Positions 59,155 to 64,000 of a stretch of 64,000 nucleotides of DNA are shown here, piece by piece. The number at the start of each line of letters is the position of its first letter. Position 1 is the first letter of the stretch. The notes below the pieces were generated by a model. It did not search any database, was not told the origin of the DNA, and was given only the letters and a program-made list of their open reading frames with translations. A program made the position numbers and the translations under genes. The stretch is from Pelagibius sp. CAU 1746 (GTDB lineage: Bacteria; Pseudomonadota; Alphaproteobacteria; Kiloniellales; Kiloniellaceae). The stretch covers positions 682,001 through 746,000 of the forward strand of contig NZ_JBDOQT010000001.1 in assembly GCF_039839785.1 (NCBI RefSeq), given 5' to 3'.

Positions 59155-59604
59155 ATGAGCATCGATCAGGAAGTGGATATCCTGCGGCGCATTCCGATCT
59201 TCGCGAAGATCGACCCGGCGAAGCTGAAGCTGATGGCCTTCGCCAGCGAGCGCGTGACCTACAAACCGGGGCAGACGCTGTTCCAGCAGGGGGAAAGGGG
59301 GGATGCCGCCTTTATCGTCCTTCGGGGAACCGCCGACGTGCTGATCAACGCGGCCAACGGCCCGCTGCGCGTCGCGTCCCTCTCGGAAAACGAGATCATC
59401 GGCGAGATCGCCATTCTCTGCGATATCCCGCGCACGGCCACGGTGCAGGCGGCCACCGAGCTGACGACCCTGCGCATCACCGCGGACCTCTTCTTCCGCA
59501 TGCTCATGGACTTCCCCGAAATGGGGGTCGAGGTGATGCGCGTGCTGGCGCACCGCCTGGAACAGACCACGGCCCAACTGCGCGAAGTCCAGGCGGCGCG
59601 GTGA
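59155..59604 (+). CDS. stand-alone cyclic-nucleotide-binding domain protein
   Basis: The 149-residue protein is a single cNMP-binding beta-barrel: YKPGQTLFQQGERGDAAFIVLRGTADVLI, then the phosphate-binding cassette IIGEIAILCDIPRTATVQA with Glu84 and Arg93, the residues that contact the cyclic phosphate. There is no DNA-binding helix-turn-helix, only a short C-terminal helix. Its role may be to regulate the adjacent ABC protein or the methyltransferase, whose GTG start overlaps its stop (GTGA). The membrane cyclase at 43648 could supply the ligand. Confidence 0.9.
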   Translation: MSIDQEVDILRRIPIFAKIDPAKLKLMAFASERVTYKPGQTLFQQGERGDAAFIVLRGTADVLINAANGPLRVASLSENEIIGEIAILCDIPRTATVQAATELTTLRITADLFFRMLMDFPEMGVEVMRVLAHRLEQTTAQLREVQAAR

Positions 59605-60101
59605 GCCGTCTCGACAGCTTTCTCCGCCGCCTCCAGGCCCAGCGGGATTGCCTCAACCGCGCCGTTGCCATGGTGGCCGAGCTCCCCGGGCCGGTTTTCG
59701 AGCTCGGTCTGGGCAACGGCCGGACCTATGACCACCTGCGCGAGGCCTGTCCCGAGCGCGAGATCTTCGTCTTCGAGCGCCAGGTTTCGGCCCACCCCGA
59801 TTGCATTCCCGATGCGGCGCACCTGCGGAAGGGCGACATCGCCGAGACCCTGGCGGCGGCGGCGCAGCGTTTTGCCGGCGCGGTAGCCCTGGTGCACGCC
59901 GACCTGGGCAGCGGCGACCCGGTCCGGGATGCCGAGACGGCGGCGATGATCTCCGCCCGCCTGCCCGCCGTGATGGCGCCCGGGGGCGTCATCGTTTCGG
60001 ATCAGCAACTAAATCTGCCCCAGGCCGAGATCCTGCCGCTGCCGCCGGGCGTACAGGCCGGGCGCTATTTCATGTACCTCTGGTCCGGGGCGGCCAGCTA
60101 G
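59601..60101 (+). CDS. class I SAM-dependent methyltransferase
   Basis: The 166-residue protein has a Rossmann SAM motif VFELGLGNGRTYDHLRE (about 32-48), an acidic residue after strand 2 in IFVFERQVSAHPD, and MAPGGVIVSDQQL as motif-IV/post-II region. It is shorter than most methyltransferases and lacks a recognisable substrate domain, so the target is unknown. The GTG start overlaps the cNMP-binding gene by four bases. Confidence 0.85.
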   Translation: MSRLDSFLRRLQAQRDCLNRAVAMVAELPGPVFELGLGNGRTYDHLREACPEREIFVFERQVSAHPDCIPDAAHLRKGDIAETLAAAAQRFAGAVALVHADLGSGDPVRDAETAAMISARLPAVMAPGGVIVSDQQLNLPQAEILPLPPGVQAGRYFMYLWSGAAS

Positions 60102-60147
60102 ATCGGATCACGAATAGGCGGCGCCACGGGGCGGTTCCGCCACATCG

Positions 60148-60241
60148 TGTGAATCCGATCTATTTCAACGACATAGAGCAGATTCACAGGGCCGGTGGAT
60201 CTGCCTTGGGCGATGCCGGCCGGCCCTGATCTGCACCAGCC
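60148..60241 (+). repeat. dispersed double-hairpin intergenic repeat, copy A
   Basis: A 94-bp element in the convergent gap between the methyltransferase and xthA. It begins TGTGAATCCGATCTAT and pairs with ATAGAGCAGATTCACA (first hairpin), then GGGCCGGTGGATCTGCC pairs with GGCGATGCCGGCCGGCCC-like sequence (second hairpin), and it ends TGATCTGCACCAGCC. Copies B and C are at 16603 and 36896. Confidence 0.88.
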
Positions 60242-60267
60242 GTACGTACGGGCCGCCGGGCTGCCGA

Positions 60268-61059
60268 TCATTTCAGGTCCAGAACGACCGGCACGTGGTC
60301 CGAGGGCTTTTCCCAGGTCCGTGTCTCCCGAACGATCTCCAATGATTTCAGGCGGTTCTTCAAAGGCGGCGTGACCAGGACGTGATCCAGGCGCCAGCCG
60401 TAGTTCTTGGCCACCGACTGGGCGAAGCGGTAGCCCCACCAGGTGTAAAGCGGTTCCGGTTCCGGAACAAAATAACGGGCGACGTCGGTCAGGCCGCCGG
60501 CCGCCCAGAGCCGGGCCATGTGCTCGGCCTCCACCGGCGTATGGCCGACGTTGCGGCGCAGGCGCTTGTGATTCCAGACATCGTGCTCCAACGGGGCGAC
60601 GTTCAGGTCGCCGACGATCACCGCCTTGCGCTCGGCGAGCTTGTCCTTCTGCGCCCAGGCCGCCATCTCGCCGAGGAACTGGAGCTTGTGGGCGAACTTG
60701 TCATTCTGTTTCGGGTCCGGAACGTCGCCGCCGGCCGGGACATAGAAGTTATGCAGCTCGATGCCGCCCACGGTCACCGCGGCGTGGCGGCAGTCGTCGC
60801 GCGCGCACCAGACCTCTTTGCGCGGCGCGGCGATGCGGCGGCGCGACAGTATGGCGACCCCGTTATAGCCCTTCTGGCCGTGAACCACGGCATGGGGGAA
60901 GCCCATGTCCTGGAGCTTCTCCAGCGGGAAGTCCTCGGTCTGCACCTTGATCTCCTGCAGGCAGAGCACGTCCGGCTCGTAGCGCTCGCAGAAGCGCGCC
61001 AGGTGATCGAGGCGCTGGCGGACCGAGTTGACGTTCCAGGTGGCGATGCGAAGCGGCAT
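60268..61059 (-). CDS. xthA: exodeoxyribonuclease III
   Basis: XthA is an AP endonuclease and 3'-5' exonuclease in base-excision repair. The 263-residue protein has LRIATWNVNSVRQRLDHL with the metal Asn at residue 9, CLQEIKVQ with the catalytic glutamate (about 36), NFYVPAGGD, VGDLNVAP (Asp/Asn) and a C-terminal YGWRLDHVLVTP and PSDHVPV with the catalytic histidine. Confidence 0.97.
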   Translation of the reverse strand: MPLRIATWNVNSVRQRLDHLARFCERYEPDVLCLQEIKVQTEDFPLEKLQDMGFPHAVVHGQKGYNGVAILSRRRIAAPRKEVWCARDDCRHAAVTVGGIELHNFYVPAGGDVPDPKQNDKFAHKLQFLGEMAAWAQKDKLAERKAVIVGDLNVAPLEHDVWNHKRLRRNVGHTPVEAEHMARLWAAGGLTDVARYFVPEPEPLYTWWGYRFAQSVAKNYGWRLDHVLVTPPLKNRLKSLEIVRETRTWEKPSDHVPVVLDLK

Positions 61060-61542
61060 GGAAGGACTCCAGGCGGGAAGGAATTGTGTTACGGATGCGA
61101 AACGAATTCGATTTTTCATTCCGGAACGGAAATGACGTCCCTTTCCGGCCACCGCGGCGGCTGGCCAGGGTAGAGCTTTTGCCCGATGGAATGAAGCCGG
61201 CGGCGGGCTTTTCGACGGTGATGAAGGGCGGATGAGGGCCGAAAACGGTGGAACGCCCGGTCGGGGGGGATCCGGGCGTTCCATTTCTCCGCGGAGAAGC
61301 GAAAGGAAGGCAGGGGAATGCATCCTTCCGCAGTGGCCGGCGCCTTTGCGGCGCCAGCTGTTAGCTTTAATTTAGGTGCGCTTGCCCGCTTTACAATCTC
61401 ACTTCTGCATGGCGGCGGCCGAATTTCTGCATGGCAGCCGCCGGTCCCGCGAAAGCCCCCTTTACCTCAAGGCGGCGTCCGCTCCGCCGAGGCCGAAGGG
61501 GCGCTGCGGGGTGGTCCTTTCGCGGCCTATCCGGACGCCGGC
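61060..61542. other. 483-bp non-coding gap upstream of xthA with strong secondary structures
   Basis: This gap holds the xthA promoter region and the 3' end of the hydrolase transcript. It contains a 12-bp stem (TGGAACGCCCGG, loop of 11, CCGGGCGTTCCA; 61249-61283) with a short T-rich stretch after it on the plus strand, immediately followed by the 14-bp palindrome TTCTCCGCGGAGAA (61285-61298). TTCTGCATGGC is repeated directly at 61403 and 61425, 22 bp apart. No tRNA or other known RNA was recognised. Confidence 0.55.
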
Positions 61543-62361
61543 TCAGGCCTGTCCCAGGGCCGCCAGCGGAAAGACGTCGTCGGAAGGCCGGCCCGCCGCA
61601 CGGGCCCGCGCCGCGGCGCCAAAAGCCTCGAAGAGCTGGCGCGAAAAGGGGTTCTCCCAGGCCTTGTATTCGGGGTGCCACTGCACGCCCAGGGCAAAGG
61701 CCTTGGCGTCCTTCACGCTGACCGCCTCCGGCGTGCCGTCCTCGGCCTCGGCTTCGATGACCAGCCGCTCGGCGATGCGATCCAGTGCCTGCCAGTGCAG
61801 GGAATTGACCATCAGCTCGCCTCCGATCCCCGCCGCCTCGGCCAGGGCCGCGAAGGGGCCGCCGGCACGCAGCTTCACGGGATGGCGCGGGCCGTACTGC
61901 ACGTCCAGCTCGGGGTGCTGGGGGCGGCGGTGGTCCATGCGGCCCTGAACCTCGTGGACGCGCGCGTGCAGCGTGCCGCCCAGGGCGACGTTCAGCTCCT
62001 GGAAGCCGCGGCAGATCACCAGCAGGGGCACGCCCTCCTCGATGGCCAAGCGGATCAGCGCCAGGCTGGTGGCGTCGCGCGCCGGGTCGAAAGGCTCGGC
62101 CTCGGGCGTTTCCACCTGGCCGTAGTGGCTGGGGTGCACGTTCGAGGGGCTGCCGGTCATCATCACGCCGTCCAAGCTGCGCAGCAGGCGGCGCAGCTCC
62201 AACAGATCCTCGCCCAGCGAGGGGATCATCAGCGGCGCGACGCCGGCGGAGATCGCCAGGGCGCGGACGTACTTGTCGCCCACCGTGTGGAACGGCTGGC
62301 CGTCGACGTCGCGCACGCAGGCCGGAACGCCGACCAGCGGCAGGGGAGAGGCTTTCGTCAT
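61543..62361 (-). CDS. class I glutamine amidotransferase-type gamma-glutamyl hydrolase (PuuD-like)
   Basis: The 272-residue protein has the class I amidotransferase triad: nucleophile Cys117 in LLVICRGFQELNVALGG, and histidine/glutamate in FALGVQWHPEYKA. The tail is variable. The family removes gamma-linked glutamyl groups, as PuuD does in putrescine degradation, but no other putrescine genes are near, so the substrate is unknown. Confidence 0.92.
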   Translation of the reverse strand: MTKASPLPLVGVPACVRDVDGQPFHTVGDKYVRALAISAGVAPLMIPSLGEDLLELRRLLRSLDGVMMTGSPSNVHPSHYGQVETPEAEPFDPARDATSLALIRLAIEEGVPLLVICRGFQELNVALGGTLHARVHEVQGRMDHRRPQHPELDVQYGPRHPVKLRAGGPFAALAEAAGIGGELMVNSLHWQALDRIAERLVIEAEAEDGTPEAVSVKDAKAFALGVQWHPEYKAWENPFSRQLFEAFGAAARARAAGRPSDDVFPLAALGQA

Positions 62362-62618
62362 GGCGAATTAGGTAGCGCCGGGCGGTGGCCCTGACAAGCG
62401 CCCAACCTGCGGGGCAGGGTTGCATCCCCTCTGCCGCTTCGCGCTTTTCCCCGAAGGGCCGGGGAGGGCCGGCAGCCTTCTCCGCCGCCTCTCGCGCCGG
62501 CCCGGAGGCTTTCCGGGTCCCGCGAGAAATTTTTTTTTGAACCCTCCCGGCGGCGCCGGCGACTACCACTCCATAACAGGCAATGCCGCCGCTGAAAATC
62601 AACCAGAGGAAAAATTCA

Positions 62619-63056
62619 ATGCGTATCGTGACCCTGGCGCTGATGGGCGCTATTGCCCTGGCTTCCGCCGTCGATGCTTCGGCTCAGACCCGCGTCAAGC
62701 CGCAGCAGCCGACCCCGCCCGCGCCGACTTTTCAGAAGCAGGCCCCCAAGCCGGACTTCCTGATCCTGCATGCCAGCGCCATCGGCGGTACGACCAACCA
62801 GTTCATGGTCCAGGTGAAGAACGCGGGCGCCGCCAATGCCCCGGGTGCCCTGCTGCAAAGCGTGAACATGGCCAACGGTAACTCGGGCGCGGCCACGACG
62901 CCGGTTCCGCCGATCAAGGCCGGCCAGTTCGTCTGGGTGAAGGTCGAGCTGAACAAGCGGGCGCGCCCCGGCGACCGCATCCTGCTTTTCGCCGACCACA
63001 ACAACGCGGTCGCCGAGATCAAGGAGACCAACAATAAGTACGGCTTTAACTTCTAA
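62619..63056 (+). CDS. small secreted CARDB-like domain protein
   Basis: The 145-residue protein has a signal peptide (MRIVTLALMGAIALASAVDASA, cleavage after ASA-Q), then a short proline-rich linker and one beta-sandwich domain: DFLILHASAIGGTTNQFMVQVKNAGAANA and the typical ending VAEIKETNNKY of CARDB (cell-adhesion related) domains. It is probably a periplasmic or exported binding module. AGAGGAAAAA precedes ATG 62619. A bidirectional terminator follows at 63095. Confidence 0.8.
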   Translation: MRIVTLALMGAIALASAVDASAQTRVKPQQPTPPAPTFQKQAPKPDFLILHASAIGGTTNQFMVQVKNAGAANAPGALLQSVNMANGNSGAATTPVPPIKAGQFVWVKVELNKRARPGDRILLFADHNNAVAEIKETNNKYGFNF

Positions 63057-63083
63057 GCGGTTCCGCCAAGCCACGCAGATCCG

Positions 63084-63120
63084 AAAAGCAAAATCGGCCC
63101 CTCCATAAAGGGAGGGGCCG
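63084..63120 (-). terminator. intrinsic terminator of lolA, probably bidirectional
   Basis: A perfect 10-bp stem (CGGCCCCTCC with GGAGGGGCCG; 63095-63120) around a 6-base loop. On the minus strand it is followed by ATTTTGCTTTT and lies 31 bases after the lolA stop; the hairpin also sits after the CARDB-like gene on the plus strand. Confidence 0.88.
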
Positions 63121-63151
63121 TCTCGCTGTCCTTGCGGGGCGGTGTGGCGGC

Positions 63152-63826
63152 CTAGCGGTCCTGGTTCCTGCCGCCCTGCCAGACTTCCAGGTCGCCGGTC
63201 TTGAAGAGGTCGGGATCGACCTCCACGCCGAAGACCGGATTGACCAGCGACACCTGCGTCTCGATGCCCTGGGGATCGGTGATCTCCCACTTCTTCAGGA
63301 TCAAGGGGTCGTCGCTGAAGATGAGAGTGACTGCGCCGCCGTCCGGCGTGTCGGCGTCGCGCAGGGTCAGGCGCAGGGTGCCCAGCGCTTCCTCGATGGC
63401 GACGATCTCGACGTTCTCGTCCAGGCGCACTTCCTCGCGGATCAGGAACCATAGGGGCGTTTCCCACAGCGGCAGGAAAGTCGCCTCCTTCAGTTCCTTG
63501 TCGTAGTAGAGCAGCGACAAGCCGTTGGCGATCATCAGCACCGGGGTCGGCGGGTCGTAGTCGAAGCGCAGGTGCCCGGGCCGGTCCAGGTAGACCTCGC
63601 CCTCGGCGTAGGCGCCGTTGGAGGAGACCTGCACGAAGCGCGCCTGCATGGTCTGGATCTCGTTCAGATAGCGCTCGACGCGGCTCACCGCGGCGACGTC
63701 GTCGGGCGACAGCGCGGCGGTCTGCGCGCGGCTTTCGGCCAGGCCCGCCGGGGCGGCTCCCAGCAGCAGCGCAGCGGCGCCCAAGGCGCCCAGCAGACGC
63801 CGGCGCAGATCTGTGCGCGCCGTCAT
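63152..63826 (-). CDS. lolA: LolA-type outer-membrane lipoprotein carrier protein
   Basis: LolA shuttles lipoproteins across the periplasm. The 224-residue protein has a cleavable signal sequence ([18 protein letters not shown]), then the LolA fold: [41 protein letters not shown], and the later [14 protein letters not shown]. Its ATG overlaps the ftsK stop by three of four bases (ATGA); the ftsK-lolA pairing is common in alphaproteobacteria. Confidence 0.93.
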   Translation of the reverse strand: MTARTDLRRRLLGALGAAALLLGAAPAGLAESRAQTAALSPDDVAAVSRVERYLNEIQTMQARFVQVSSNGAYAEGEVYLDRPGHLRFDYDPPTPVLMIANGLSLLYYDKELKEATFLPLWETPLWFLIREEVRLDENVEIVAIEEALGTLRLTLRDADTPDGGAVTLIFSDDPLILKKWEITDPQGIETQVSLVNPVFGVEVDPDLFKTGDLEVWQGGRNQDR

Positions 63827-64000
63827 ACCTCGCCGCCGCCCGGCGGCAGCACTTCGCGCTTGCCCACGTGGTTCGCTGCTGAGATCAAACCTTCGGCCTC
63901 CATGCGTTCGATGATGCGCGCGGCGCGGTTGTAGCCGATCTGCAGGTGACGCTGCACGAAGCTGGTCGAGGCCTTGCGGTGCTGCAGCACCACCGCCACC
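63823..64000 (-). CDS. ftsK: DNA translocase FtsK, C-terminal gamma domain (5' part beyond window)
   Basis: The last 59 codons are visible: [28 protein letters not shown] followed by [17 protein letters not shown]. This is the winged-helix gamma domain that reads chromosome orientation sequences (KOPS) to direct the hexameric motor toward the dif site. The motor domain lies to the right of the window. Confidence 0.92.
   Translation of the reverse strand, partial: VAVVLQHRKASTSFVQRHLQIGYNRAARIIERMEAEGLISAANHVGKREVLPPGGGEV

Noticed and set aside
56530-59577. Very long antisense open reading frame (over 1000 codons, minus strand)
   Set aside because: It is the complement of the ABC protein and cNMP-binding genes. 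GC-rich third positions keep the antisense frame open; its translation is dominated by Gly, Ala, His, Asp and Val without domain motifs.

Overview
The window is a GC-rich, densely coded chromosomal segment of an alphaproteobacterium. The core-gene order fits a Rhodospirillales/Kiloniellales-type organism, but that placement is inference from synteny and protein style, not from a marker-gene comparison. Most of the first half is the conserved replication-origin neighbourhood of alphaproteobacteria. A minus-strand block (dnaQ, coaE, aroE, maf, ppsR) and a plus-strand block (hemE, hemH, hemJ, rho) diverge from a 518-bp gap at 9724-10241. In Caulobacter and Rickettsia the same ppsR(RP001)/hemE gap is the origin of replication. 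About 12-16 kb further on lie mnmE, mnmG, rsmG, parA and parB, with two perfect 16-bp parS sites at 21710 and 23828, followed by holA, lptE and leuS.

Layout. 1-4.2 kb: end of a LutA-type Fe-S protein, two tandem paralogous lipoproteins, mltA and a Tim44-domain protein (all minus). 4.3-6.1 kb: fxsA, a histidine phosphatase and secB (plus). 6.1-9.7 kb: dnaQ-coaE-aroE-maf-ppsR. 9.7-10.2 kb: putative oriC. 10.2-14.4 kb: haem genes and rho. 14.5-19.3 kb: DUF1330 protein, quinone oxidoreductase, dienelactone hydrolase, ogt and a YyaL-type thioredoxin protein (minus). 19.6-26.4 kb: two small proteins, mnmEG, rsmG and parAB. 26.4-32.6 kb: holA-lptE-leuS, a DUF3576 lipoprotein and a porin. 33-35.5 kb: two tandem sulfotransferases and a YggS protein. 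35.5-39.3 kb: lipoprotein, L,D-transpeptidase-fold protein, uncharacterised protein and ribA. 39.5-45 kb: alpha/beta hydrolase, orphan response regulator, MFS transporter, MBL-fold protein and a membrane adenylate cyclase. 45-49.2 kb: peptide-type ABC transporter without a binding protein. 49.3-56.1 kb: tightly overlapping glycan operon. 56.3-60.1 kb: a highly unusual ABC protein with a cNMP-binding protein and a methyltransferase. 60.3-64 kb: xthA, a glutamine-amidotransferase-type hydrolase, a secreted CARDB-like protein, lolA and the end of ftsK.

Functional logic. The origin-proximal part supplies replication and segregation (oriC, dnaQ, holA, parABS, ftsK at the far end), tRNA modification and charging (mnmEG, leuS), haem synthesis and envelope biogenesis (secB, lptE, lolA, mltA). 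The accessory part from about 33 kb is dominated by envelope and surface functions: sulfotransferases, glycosyltransferases, a deacetylase and exporter-like proteins.

Most notable observations: (i) the 902-residue ABC protein at 56338-59046, which carries three Q-loop-like modules but degenerate Walker A, signature and Walker B motifs, and is coupled to a cNMP sensor and a methyltransferase; (ii) the divergent seven-gene glycan operon beside it; (iii) a roughly 90-bp double-hairpin dispersed repeat present three times between genes; (iv) the oriC/parS organisation. No tRNA, rRNA, CRISPR array, insertion sequence or prophage was recognised.
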